From Paraspadella gotoi (taxonomy: Eukaryota; Chaetognatha), in assembly GCA_051294375.1 (NCBI GenBank), contig JBJCIZ010000631.1, positions 82,665 to 146,664 of the forward strand: 64,000 bases of DNA, read 5' to 3'. Each line of letters opens with the position of its first letter. Position 1 is the stretch's first letter. A program made the translations under genes and the position numbers. The notes under the pieces are model-generated. The model did no database searches. It was given only the letters and a program-made list of their open reading frames with translations, and was not told where the DNA came from. Of this stretch, positions 21,257 through 32,935 are shown one piece after another.

Positions 21257-23759
21257 GAGAAAAGAGAGAGAGAAGGAACATAAAAATAAAAAGAGAGGAA
21301 ATTTTGTTTGTTTGATAATAAAAAAAAACATATTTAATAACTGTCCTCACCCAATTTTAACAACCTCGATGATGTTATTTGCAGAAAGTTTTTAACGTTT
21401 TTTATTTCTTTTTTCTTTGAAATTATCGTTTTCTGGTGTTTTCGACGTTTTATCTATTTTTACATTGGAAAAAGCGTTTTTCTTTGTTTTTAACGTTTTT
21501 ATCTCCTTATTTAAGAAGTTGTTTCCTGGTGCTTTCAACCTTTTTATCCTTTTTTACAATGGAAAAGACGTTTTTCGGTGTTTTTAACGTTTTCATCTCT
21601 TTTCACATTGGAAAAGTCGTTTTCTGGTGTTTTTAACGTTTTTAGCTCTTTTTACATAGAAAAAAGAAAAGGAAAAGTCGTTTTTCGGTGTTTTTAACGT
21701 TTTCTTCTCTTTTTACAAAAGAAAAGTCGTTTTTTAATGTTTTTAACTTTTTTAGTTTTTTTTGCATAGGAATAGTCGTTTGACGAGTTTTCCAACGGTT
21801 TTATTTCTTTTTTATTGGAAAAGTCGTTTGCCAAAGTTTTTAACGTTTTTATCTCTTTTTACATTGGAAAAAGCGTTTTTCTTTGTTTTTAAAGTCTTTA
21901 TCTCTTTGGAAAAGTCGTTTGCTGGTGTTTTTAACGTTATTATTTCTTTTTACATTAGAAAAGTCGTTTATCGGTTTTTTTTGTCTCTTTTTACATTGGA
22001 AAAATCGTTTGCTGGTTTTTTTTAAGTTTTTATTTTTTTTTATATTGGAAAAAAGTTTGCTAATGTTTTTAACGTTTTTATCCCTTTTTACATTGGAAAT
22101 GTCGTCTGCCGGTGTATTTAACGTTTTTATCTCTTTTTACATTGGAAAAAGCGTTTTTCTTTGTTTTTAAAGTTTTTATCTTTTTGGAACTGTCGTCTGC
22201 CGGTGTATTTAACGTTTTTATCAGTTTTTACATTGGAAATGTCGTCTGCCAGTGTATTTAACGTTTTTAGCTTATTTTACATTGGAAAAGTCGTTTGTCG
22301 ATGTTTTTAAACTGTTTATCTCTTTTTATATTGAAAAAGTGGTTTGCCGAAGTTTTTAAGGTTTTGATTTATTATTACTTTGAAAATATCGTTTGCCGGT
22401 GTTTTCTACGTTTCTCTTTGTTTCTAAAGTTTTTATCTCTTTTTATATTGGAAAAGTCGTTTGTCGTTGTTTTTAACGCATTTATTTCTTTTTACATTGG
22501 AAAAAATCGTTTTCTGTTATTTTTAAAGTTTTCATATCTTTTTATAGAGGAAAAGTCGTTTTCTGGTGTTTTTAACGTTTTTATCTATTGAGAGTGAGAG
22601 AAAGCTACATAAAATTAAAAGAGAAAAGAGAGAGAGAAGGAGACATAAAAATAAAAGCGAGGAAATTTGTTTGTTTTGATAAAACGTAAATAAAACATTT
22701 AATAACTGTTCTCACCCAATTTTAACAACCTCGATGATGTTATTTGCAGGAGTTTTGAACGTTTTTATTTCTTTTTTCTTTGAAATTTTCATTTTCCGGT
22801 GTTTTCTACGTTTTTTTTTGTTTTTAAAGTTTTTATCTCCTTATTGAAGAAGTTGTTTTTTGGTGTTTTCAACCTTTTTATCCTTTTTTACAATGGAAAA
22901 GACGTTCTTCGGTGTTTTTAACGTTTTCATCTCTTTTCACATTGGAAAAGTCGTTTTTTGATGTTTTTAACGTTTTCAGCTTTTTTTACATAGGGTTTTT
23001 CAACGGTTTTATTTATTTTTTTATTGAAAAAGTCGTTTGCCAAAGTTTTTAACGCTCTTATCTCTTTTTACATTGGAAAAAGCGTTTTTCTTTGTTTTTT
23101 AAGTTTTTATCTCTTTGGAAAGGTCGTTTGCTGGTGTTTTTAACGTTATTATCTCTTTTTACATTAGAAAAGTCGTTTATCGCTTTTTTTTATCTCTTTT
23201 TACATTGGATAATCGTTTGCCGGTTTTTTTAAAGTTTTTATTTCTTTTTATATTGGAAAAGAAGTTTGCTAGTGTTTTTAACATTTTTATCTCTTTTTAC
23301 ATTGGAAATGTCGTCTGCCGGTGTGTTTAACGTTTTTATCTCTTTTTACATTGGAAAAAGCGTTTGTCGATGTTTTTAAAGTTTTTATCTCTTTGGAAAT
23401 GTCGTCTGCCGGTGTATTTAACGTTTTTTTCACTTTTTACATTAGAAAAGTCGTTTATCGGTGTTTTTTATCTCTTTTTACATTGGAAAAGTCGTTTTCT
23501 GGTGTATTTAACGTTTATATCTATTGAGAGTGAGTGAAAGCCACATAAAATTAAAAGAGAAAAGAGAGAGAGAAGGAGACATAAAAATAAAAGAGAGGAA
23601 ATTTGTTTGTTTTGATAAAACGTAAAAAAAAAATATTTAATAACTGTCCTCACCCAATTTTAACAACCTCGATGATGTTATTTGCAGAAGTTTTTAATGT
23701 TTTTATTTCTTTTTTTTTTTTAATTATCGTTTTCCGGTGTTTTCTACGTTTTATCTCTT
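21257..23759 (+). repeat. Satellite I higher-order repeat, copy A (2.5 kb)
   Basis: Begins with the truncated spacer variant AAGGAACAT at the gap edge and ends at TTTTATCTCTTTT. The following 23,760-26,384 segment repeats the same order of monomers and spacers. The last kilobase (22,755-23,759) is nearly identical to 25,384-26,384, apart from a few single-base and homopolymer differences. Confidence 0.75.
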
Positions 23760-26384
23760 TTGAGAAAAGAGAGAGAGAAGGAACATAAAAATAAAAGAGA
23801 GGAAATTTGTTTGTTTTGATAAATATAAAAAGATATTTAAATTACTGTCCTCACCCAATTTTAACAACGCTCGATGATGTTATTTGCAGAGTTTTTAAGT
23901 TTTTTATTTCTTTTTTTCTTTGAAATTATCGTTTTCGTGTGTTTCTACGTTTTATCTCTTTTTACATTGGAAAAAGCGTTTTTCTTTGTTTTTACGTTTT
24001 TATCTACTGTATTGAAGAAGTGTTTGGTGTTTTCAACCTTTTTTATCCTTTTTTTACAATGGAAAAGACGTTTTTCGGTGTTTTTAACCGTTTTCATCTC
24101 TTTTCACATTGGAAACGTCGTTTTCTGGATGTTTTTAACAGTTTTTTAGCTCATTTTACATAGGAAAAGGAAAATGAAAAGTCGTTTTTTGATGTTTTTA
24201 ACTTTTTTAGCTTTTTTTACAATAGGAATAGTCGTTTGACGAGTTTTTCCCAAGGTTTTATTTCTTTTTTTATTGAAAAGTCGTTTGCCAAAGTTTTTAA
24301 CGTTTTTATCTCTTTTTACATTGGAAAAGCGTTTTTCTTTGTTTTTAAAGTTTTTATTTCTTTTTATATTGGAAAAGAAGTTTGCTAGTGTTTTTAACGT
24401 TTTTATCTATTTTTACATTGGAAATGTCGTCTGCCGGTGTATTTAACGTTTTTATCAACTTTTTTACATTAGAAAAGTGGTTTATCGAATTTTTTTTATC
24501 TCTTTTTACATTGGAAAAATCGTTTGTCTGGTTTTTTTAAATTTTTATTTCTTTTTATATTGGAACAAAAGTTTGCTAGTGTTTTAACGTTTTTATCTCT
24601 TTTTACATTGGAAATGTCGTCTGCCCGGTGTATTTAACGTTTTTATCTCTTTTTACATTGGAAAAAGCGTTTTTCTTTGTTTTTAAAGTTTTTATCTTTT
24701 GGAATGTCGTCTGCCGGTGTATTTAACGTTTTTATTACTTTTTACATTAGAAAAGTGTTATCGAAATTTTTTTATCTCTTTTACATTGGAAAATCGTTTG
24801 CCGGTTTTTTTTAAAGTTTTATTTCTTTTTATATTGGAAAAGAAGTTTGCTAGTGTTTTTAACGTTTTTATTTCATTTTACATTGAAAAAGTCGTTTGTC
24901 GAGGTTTTTAAACCTTTTTATCTCTTTTTAAATTGAAAAAGTTGTTTGCCAAAGTTTGTAAGGTTTTTTATTTCTTTTTACATTGAAAATATCGTTTGCC
25001 GGTGTTTTTTACGTTTTTATAATCTTTTTACATTGGAAAAGCCTTTTTTTTTTTGTTTCTAAGTTTTTATCTCTTTTTATAATGGAAAAGTCGTTTGTCG
25101 GTATTTTTAACGCATTTATTTCTTTTTACATTGGAAAAAATCGTTTTCTGTTATTTTTAAAGTTTTCATATCTTTTAACAGAGGAAAAGTCGTTTTCTGG
25201 TGTATTTAACGTTTTTATCTATTGAGAGTGAGAGAAAGCTACATAAAATTAAAGAGAAAAGAGAGAGAGAAGGAGACATAAAAATAAAAGAGAGGAAATT
25301 TGTTTGTTTTGATAACGTAAAAAAAATATTTAATAACTGTCCTCACCCAATTTTAACAACCTCGATGATGTTATTTGTAGAAGTTTTAACGTTTTTATTT
25401 CTTTTTTCTTTGAAATTTTCATTTTCCGGTGTTTTCTACGTTTTTTTTGTTTTTAAAGTTTTTATCTCTTTTGAAGAAGTTGTTTTTTGGTGTTTTCAAC
25501 CTTTTTATCCTTTTTTACAATGGAAAGACGTTCTTCGGTGTTTTTAACGTTTTCATCTCTTTTCACATTGGAAAAGTCGTTTTTGATGTTTTTAACGTTT
25601 TCAGCTTTTTTTACATAGGTTTTTCAACGGTTTTATTTATTTTTTTATTGAAAAAGTCGTTTGCCAAAGTTTTTAACGCTCTTATCTCTTTTTACATTGG
25701 AAAAAGCGTTTTTCTTTGTTTTTTAAGTTTTTATCTCTTTGGAAAGGTCGTTTGCTGGTGTTTTTAACGTTATTATCTCTTTTTACATTAGAAAAGTCGT
25801 TTATCGCTTTTTTTTATCTCTTTTTACATTGGATAATCGTTTGCCGGTTTTTTTAAAGTTTTTATTTCTTTTTATATTGGAAAAGAAGTTTGCTAGTGTT
25901 TTTAACATTTTTATCTCTTTTTACATTGGAAATGTCGTCTGCCGGTGTGTTTAACGTTTTTAATCTCTTTTTACATTGGAAAAAGCGTTTGTCGATGTTT
26001 TTAAAGTTTTTATCTCTTTGGAAATGTCGTCTGCCGGTGTATTTAACGTTTTTTTCACTTTTTACATTAGAAAAGTCGTTTATCGGTGTTTTTTATCTCT
26101 TTTTACATTGGAAAAGTCGTTTTCTGGTGTATTTAACGTTTATATCTATTGAGAGTGAGTGAAAGCCACATAAAATTAAAAGAGAAAAGAGAGAGAGAAG
26201 GAGACATAAAATAAAGAGAGGAAATTTGTTTGTTTTGATAAAACGTAAAAAAAAAAATATTTAATAACTGTCCTCACCCAATTTTAACAACCTCGATGAT
26301 GTTATTTGCAGAAGTTTTTAATGTTTTTATTTCTTTTTTTTTTTAATTATCGTTTTCCGGTGTTTTCTACGTTTTATCTCTTTT
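23760..26384 (+). repeat. Satellite I higher-order repeat, copy B (2.6 kb)
   Basis: Starts with a spacer lacking its left third (GAGAAAAGAGAGAG fused directly to monomer sequence), the same truncated start seen at the gap edge 21,257. Its ordered monomers match copy A at an offset of about 2,500-2,630 bp. Confidence 0.75.
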
Positions 26385-27496
26385 TACATTGCAAAAAGCG
26401 TTTTTCTTTGTTTTTTAAAGTTTTTATTTCTTTGGAAAAGTCGTTTGCTGGTGTTTTTAACGTTATTATCTCTTTTACATTAGAAAAGTCGTTTATCAGT
26501 TTTTTTTATCTTTTTTTACATTGGAAAAATCGTTTGCCGGTTTTTTAAAGTTTTATTTTTTTATATTGGAAAAGAAGTTTGCTAGTGTTTTTAACATTTT
26601 TATATATTTTTACATTGGAATGTCGTCTGCCGGTGTATTTAACGTTTTTTTTCTTTTTACATTGGAAAAAGCGTTTTTCTTTGTTTTTAAAGTTTTTATC
26701 TGTTTGGAAATGTCGTCTGCCGGTGTATTTAACGTTTTTATCACTTTTTACATTAGAAAAGTCGTTTATCGGTGTTTTTTATCTCTTTTTACATTGGAAA
26801 AATCGTTTGCCGGTTTTTTTAAAGTTTTTATTTCTTTTTATATTGGAAAAGAAGTTTACTAGTGTTTTTAACGTTTTTATCTTTTTTTACATTGGAAATG
26901 TCGTCTGCCGGTGTATTTAACGTTTTTATATCTTTTTTACATTGGAAAAAGCGTTTTTCTTTGTTTTTAAAGTTTTTATCTGTTTGGAAATGTCGTCTGC
27001 CGGTGTATTTAACGTTTTTATCTCTTTTTAAATTAGAAAAGTCGTTTGTCGATGTTTTTAACCTTTTTATTTCTTTTTATATTGAAAAAGTTGTTTTCCG
27101 AAGTTTTTAAGGTTTTATTTCTTTTTACATTGAAAATATCGTTTGCCGGTTTTCTACGTTTTTATCTCTTTTTACATTGGAAAAAGCGTTTTTCTTTGTT
27201 TTTAAAGTTTTTATCTTTTTTATATTGGAAAAAACGTTTGTCGGTGTTTTTAACGCATTTATTTTTTTTTACATTGGAACAAATGTTTTCATGTTATTTT
27301 TAAAAGTTTTCATATCTTTTTACAGAGGAAAAGTCGTTTTCTGGTGTTTTTAACGTTTTTATCTATTGAGAGTGAGAGAAAGCTACATAAAATTAAAAAA
27401 GAAAAGAGAGAGAGAAGGAGACATAAAAATAAAAGAGAGGAAATTTGTTTGTTTTGATAAAACGTAAAAAAAACATATTTAATAACTGTCCTCACC
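26385..27496 (+). repeat. Satellite array I, part B continuation
   Basis: 49-bp monomers with a locally duplicated pair of blocks (AAAAAGCGTTTTTCTTT followed by TGTCGTCTGCCGGT near 26,670 and 26,950). Ends in a spacer copy cut by the gap. Confidence 0.9.
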
Positions 27497-27521
27497 NNNN
27501 NNNNNNNNNNNNNNNNNNNNN
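27497..27521. other. Assembly gap (25 N)
   Basis: A fixed-size N run that interrupts a spacer copy (GTCCTCACC on the left, monomer sequence on the right). Confidence 1.
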
Positions 27522-30500
27522 ACATTTGGGGAAAAAGCGTTTTTTCTTTGTTTTTAAAAGTTGTTATCTCTTTGGAAATGTCGTCTGCCGGTGTTTTAAC
27601 GTTTATTACTTTTTACTTTAGAAAAGTCGGTTTATCGCTGTTTTTTAACTTTTTACATTGGAAAAATCGTTTGCCGTTTTTTTAAAGTTTTATTTCTTTT
27701 TACTTGAAAAAATCGTTTTTTTGTTATTTTTAAAGTTTTCATATCTTTTTACAGAGAAAAAGTCGTTTTCTGGTGTATTTAACGTTTTTTATCATTCGAG
27801 AGTGAGAGAAAGCCTACATAAAACTAAAGAGAAAAGAAGAGAGAGAAGGAGACATAAAAAAAAGAGAGGAAATTTGTTTGTTTTGCTATAAAAAGATATT
27901 TATACTGCTCCTCACCCCAATTTAACAACCTCGATGATGTTATTTGAGAGAGTATTAACGTTTTTATTTTTTTTTCTTGAAAATATCGTTTTCGGTGTTT
28001 TAGAAATTTTTTATCTCTTTTTACATTGAAAAAGCGTTTTTCTTTGTTTTTAAAGTTGTTATCTCTTTTGCGAAATATCGTCCTCTGCCCTTTCTCCCCG
28101 GGTAATTACGTTTCTTGACACTTTTTACTTTACGAAAAACGATCGATTTATTCATGTGATTTTTATAAACTACTTGGTTTACATTGTGAAAAATTCGTGT
28201 GTCCTGTATTCTTTCTAATTTTGTACCTTTCTATTAATTTACAATGTGGAAGAAAAAGTGCTGTTATGTTCTGTTATTGTTAAGAAAGTTTTCATATACT
28301 TTATGACAGAGAAAAAGTCGGAGGGTTTGGTCTAAAGAGTGTATTTAACGTTTTATCTCCTATTGAGAAGTGAGGAGAAAGCTACATAAATAAGAAGAGA
28401 AAAAGAGAGAAGAGAAGGAGAACATAAATTAAAAGAGAGGAAATTTGTTTTGTTTTGATAAAAGATATTTAATAACTGTCCCTCACCCAATTTAACAACC
28501 TCGATGATGTATTTTGCGGAGAGTATTTAACGTTTTTTATTTGTTTTTTTCTTTAGAAAATTCGGTTTCCGGTGTTTTAGAAAATTTTTTACTCTTTTTA
28601 CAATTGGAAAAAGCGTTTTTTCTTTGTTTTTAAAGTTGTGTTTATCTCTTTGGAAATATCGTCTGGCCGGTGTATTTAACGTTTTTAATATCACTTTTTA
28701 CTTTAGAAAAGTCGTTTATCGGTGTTTTTTAACTCTTTTACATTGGAAAAAGTTTGCCGCTTTTTTTTAAAGTTTTTATTTCTTATTTACATTGGAAAAA
28801 TCTCTTTTCTGTTATTTTTAAAGTTTTTCATATCTTTTTAGCAGAGAAAAGGTCTGTTTTCTGGTGTATTTAACTGTTTTTATCTTATTGAGAGTGAGAG
28901 AAAGCTACATAAATATTAAAAAGAGAAAGAATGGAGAGAGAATGGAGACTCATTATTAAATAAAGTAGAGGACATTTGTTGTTTTGATTAAAATAATAAA
29001 TTGCCCCTCTCCCAAATAACTGGTCCTCACTCCCAGTGGAAATTTTAATCAATGCCTCGATTGACTGTTTATTTGCTAGAAGTATTTAAACGTTTCTTTA
29101 TTCTTCTTTTTCATTTTTAAAAAAATATCGTCCATGCTCGCCTCACCTGCCGTCTCTCTCTCTCACACACACAAATCTGATGACAAATGGTTTACTGGTG
29201 GAAGTAGAGGCAGGAAAATTATTCTATCTGCCCGCTTGAATATGAAAGATGAGTTTTGTCATAATCTATTCTATTTAAAAACCCTTATAGACTCTGTGAA
29301 TATTTTTTTAAAAATTTTCAGATTCCTTTTAATTATTCTTTATATCATATGAAATAATATTATAAATAAAATTATTTCGCTCCGGCTCTTTGTGCTAAAG
29401 ATAATTTATGACCTACCATAAAAGTTTGTGATATCTTTGATAATCAATTTTGGTTCAGACAAATCTCGTACAATCTGGTGTAATACCAAGTCAGTTTATC
29501 CTACTGGTTATAATTCTTTGTTTTGGATATGCCAAGCGGATTTTTAGAGGAAGAGAGTTGGAGGAGAGTGAAGTCATCTTGATCTCCGCGGAAAGTACTT
29601 TGCGGTATACAGAATTTTTCTGTCTCGTCTGTCGTGCTGTCGGGTTTTCTCTCTCGCATGGTATTTAACGTGTCTGTTTAGTTCACTTTTTTACTTTAGA
29701 ACAAGTCGGGTTCGCCGATTTTATACAGAAGGATGGTGATAAAATTTTATAATCTAGTTCGAGTTACATTGAGTGATAGAAAAAAAGACGAAATATCTGG
29801 GAAAACGAAAAAATTAATGCCATTTATTATCCTAATTATTTAGAGAGAGAAAGAGTTTAGTTCTTGTCTTGGGAAGGAAAGATCGTTTCTGTTATTAATT
29901 AATGTTTCATATCTTTTTTACAGAAGAAAAAGTAAATGGTCGTTTTCTGGAGTGCCGATATTTAATGATTTAATCTCGTCTCTCTTTTATCGAATCACCG
30001 TTGAGCCGCTCGAAGAGGAAAGTCTTACATAAAATTAAAGAGAAAGAGATTGGAGGAGAAGGATGAGCGATGAGAAGATAAAAGAGGAGAAATGTTGGTG
30101 TATGTTGGGAAAAAGATATTGATAACCTCAATACGTGTGCCTCACCCAATGTTTAAACAACCTCGATATGTTATTTGCAGAAGTATTTAACTTTTATTTC
30201 TTTTTTTCTTTGAAATTTGCGTTTTCCGGGTGGAGAGAGAGAGATTGGGAAAGGATGGATTTTCAATTGGCTGATTTTTAGGAATCAGCGCCTTTCTATC
30301 CTTTTAATTATATAGTTAATTTCTATCCTTTTTTAATACTCCTTAAAAATTTTAAGCCAAACAGATTCCTATTCCTTATGATACACTTAATCTTCTTTTA
30401 ATCTCTCTCTGACATTTAGAACAAGCTTTTTTTCTTTGTTTATAAAGTTAGTCATCTCTTTTTCGGAAATATCGTCTGCCGCCCTAGATCCCTACTTAAC

Positions 30501-32420
30501 GAACTAAAGTCAATCTCCCAAACTCTAAGCTATGATTCCTGTATTTTAATCGTTTTTTATCACTTTATTATACACTCTTTCTAAAATATCCCAAAACCTT
30601 ATCGGTTAATCCTCTACAACCCTTTTAATCCGAGAGAGTGCGCGTGAGCGTTAAATTTTTCTCTCATGGAATAAAAAACGTTTGCTCCCGGATAATTTTT
30701 AAAATTTATTTCTTTTTACATTGGAAAAAAATCGTTTTCTGTTATTTTTAAAGTTTTCATATCTTTTTACAGAGGAAAAGTCGTTTTCTGGTGTTTTAAC
30801 GTTTTTATCTTTTGAGAGTGAGAGAAAGCTACATAAAATTAAAGAGAAAAGAAGAGAGAAGGAGACATAAAAATAAAAGAGAGGAAATTTTGTTTGTTTG
30901 ATACGTAAAAAATAAATAACTGTGTCCTCACGCCAATTTTAACAACCTCGATGATGTTTGTTTGCAGAAGTTTCAACGTTTTTATTTCTTTTTCTTTGAA
31001 AATATTTCGTTTTCCGGTGTTTTACGTTTTTTTTTGTTAAAGTATTATTCCTTTTGAGAATTTTTTGTGTTCACCTATTCTTTTACATGGAAAATAGTAC
31101 GTTTTCTTCTGTTTTGATAACGTTTTCATCTTTCACATGTGGAAAAGTTCGATCTCCTTTTTTTTAACGTTTTTGACTTTTACTAGGTTTTTAACGTTTT
31201 ATTTTATTGAAAAGTCGTTTATGCCCGAAGTTTTTCGTCTTAATCTCTTTACATTGCGAAAAACGTTTTTCCTGTTTTTTTTTGTTAAAGTTTTATTTCT
31301 TGTTTTACTTTGTGGAAAAATCGTTTTCTGTTATATTTAAAGTTGTTCAGTATTCTTTTATACAGAGGGAAAAAGTCGTTTTCTGGTGTATTAACGTTTT
31401 TTACTGTTTGAAGAGTGAGAGAAAGCGTAGCATGAGAATTAAAGAGGAAAGATAGAGAAGACGCAGAGACATTAAAATAAAGCAGAGAAAATTTGTTGGT
31501 TTGTTTTTTGATAAAAAGATGATTTAATTAACTGTCTCGTCCACCCAATTATTAACAACCTCGATGATGTTATTTGCAGAGAGCTATTTAACGTTTTTAT
31601 TTTCTTTTTCTTTGAAAATATCGTTTTCCTGGGGGGTGTTTTAGAAGGATTTTGTATGCTCTTGGTTACATTGGGAAAAAGCGTTTTTCTTTGTTTTTTT
31701 AATATTGTGTATCTCTTTGGAAGCAATGTCGCTTCGTGCCGTGGAGTTTGGGTGTTAGAGCGTTTTAGTTACTTGATCTTTTACTTTAGAAAAGTCGGTT
31801 GTAATCCCGCAGTATACTACAGTCTTTTTACATTTTTCGACACAAAATCCGTTAAATGCCCGTTAATTTTTTAAATCCTCCTAGTTGTGTGATTTCTAAT
31901 TCCCGGTGTTTAACTGTGAGTGAGAGCACGGAGAGTGGTTATCTGTGTTATTTTTAAAGTTTTCATATCTTTTTACCAGAGCGAAAAAGTCGTTTTCTGG
32001 TGTTCTTAACGTTTATATCTATTGAGAGTGAGACGGAGAGCTAGCATGAAGAGATTAAAAAGAGAAGAGAGCAGAGAGAAGGAGACATAAAAATATGAAA
32101 GAGAGAAATTTGTATTGGTTTTTGCATCAAAGCGTAAAAAAAAATATTTAATAACTGTCTCACCCAATTCTTAACAACCTCGGATGATGTGTACTGTTGC
32201 AGACGAAAACAGATTTAACGTTTTTTATTTCTTTTTCTTTAAAAATATCGGTTTTCGGGTCTCGACGAACATATAGAGAGGACTCCGAGGCCCGCGGAAG
32301 CTGACAGGATTGAAGGAAGCTGACAAAAGCTTGACAAGGTGACAAGGTCAATTTTAACAACCTCGATGTTGTTATTTGCAGAAGTTTTCAACGTTTGTAT
32401 TTCTTTTTTCTTTGAAATTA
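27522..32420 (+). repeat. Satellite array I, part C, degenerate or poorly resolved
   Basis: Monomers and spacers remain recognisable (spacers near 27,794, 28,364, 28,885, 30,811, 31,408 and 32,021), but with many single-base insertions and islands of unrelated sequence at about 29,130-29,660, 30,230-30,660 and 32,256-32,345. Noise is higher than in parts A and B. The small open frames at 29,134-29,352 and 29,450-29,668 lie in an unrelated island and match nothing I recognise. Confidence 0.8.
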
Positions 32421-32488
32421 CATATTACATTAAATCACATTACACTAAAATAGCTATGTACCTCACTTGATTTGTTATATTTTGTTAT
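32421..32488. other. Junction between satellite I and Penelope-like fragment
   Basis: AT-rich sequence (TACATTAAATCACATTACAC) follows the last recognisable spacer end and monomer start at 32,341-32,420. No clear target-site duplication is seen. Confidence 0.4.
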
Positions 32489-32491
32489 TTT

Positions 32492-32932
32492 TCAACGCTC
32501 TACCACATATGCTGCTGCAAAGGGCTGGTTGTCCGCCCCTGCACAGGCCGCCCAATAGACGGCTCCTGATGTTTTCGGTCTGGGGATTTTGTCTTTCGGT
32601 TTCACCAATTGCTCACGTAGGGACCCGCGGGCCGTCACTGAGGTGGAGATCCCCTGCTTTGCTAGCACCCGCACCAATGACTCAGTGATCCCCTGGTGGT
32701 AGGGGAGGGACAAGTGGCCCACGTTCCTGGGTCGCTTCTGCTTATCTTCCAATTGCGCTGTGGTGGGCGCGGTAGGCGCTTCAGCAGTAAGCTCCCCTCC
32801 ATCCTCCTGGGGGACAGAGGATGGGACAGCGTCAGCGGTTACTTTGGTAGCCCCCTGCTGGCCGCTACTCTCAGCCGGTTTCTGCCGATACCTTGCCTTC
32901 TCGAAAGCCCACAGAGGGTAATTATTGAGCAC
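32492..32932 (-). pseudogene. Penelope-like element fragment: RT end and RT/GIY-YIG linker
   Basis: Minus-strand frame of 146 residues. Near the start, NNYPLWAFEKA resembles the NGYP-W---KA motif that closes the reverse transcriptase of Penelope-like elements. Further on, LPYHQGITESLVRVLAKQGI and LREQLVKPKDKIP match the conserved linker of that family (PY-G-SE---RV--K-GI ... LR-LLV-PKDK). SGAVYW...C...YVVER then corresponds to the start of the GIY-YIG endonuclease (GVVY-I-C...YVGET), but the glycine of YVG is lost and a stop follows. The RT core and most of the endonuclease are absent. The frame opens at a GTG codon just after a TGA, so this is a fragment and not a translated gene. Confidence 0.75.
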
Positions 32933-32935
32933 AAA

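Larger units (their letters stand above)
8769..32376 (+). repeat. Spacer element inside satellite I, about 25 copies
   Basis: A segment of about 155 bp replaces part of a monomer. It runs from ATTGAGAGTGAGAGAAAGCT through AAAAGAGAAAAGAGAGAGA, GAGGAAATTTGTTTG, TTTAATAACTGTCCTCAC and TTTTAACAACCTCGATGATG to TTATTTGCAG. Copies start near 8769, 9271, 9628, 10101, 11903, 13440 (decayed), 14615, 15752, 17130, 18380, 21257 (left end in gap), 22587, 23523, 23760 (left end missing), 25221, 26148, 27365, 27794, 28364, 28885, 30000 (decayed), 30811, 31408 and 32021, with a right end only at 32341. Most have GTGAGA or GTAAGA at the left and TTTGCAG at the right, the boundaries of a spliceosomal intron. 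Copy spacing ranges from 0.24 to 2.7 kb. Confidence 0.88.

Noticed and set aside
8259-27496. Dozens of overlapping Phe/Leu-rich open frames (for example repeats of FNVFISFYIGK) that could be read as membrane proteins
   Set aside because: They are direct translations of the 49-bp satellite, occur in all three forward frames, and break at each indel; no start, codon bias or conserved full-length frame exists.
29134-29668. Two 72-codon frames inside satellite I part C
   Set aside because: They lie in a noisy foreign island, have no recognisable motif, and no second exon or regulatory context.
8259-32376. CRISPR-like array (repeats with regularly spaced unique segments)
   Set aside because: The spacers are copies of one another and the repeats are a eukaryotic satellite; there is no cas-like gene, and the genome is eukaryotic.
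8259-32420. CENP-B box in the satellite monomer
   Set aside because: The CG-containing ends (GTCGTTTGCCGGT) do not fit the required TTCG...A..CGGG spacing in any monomer variant I checked.
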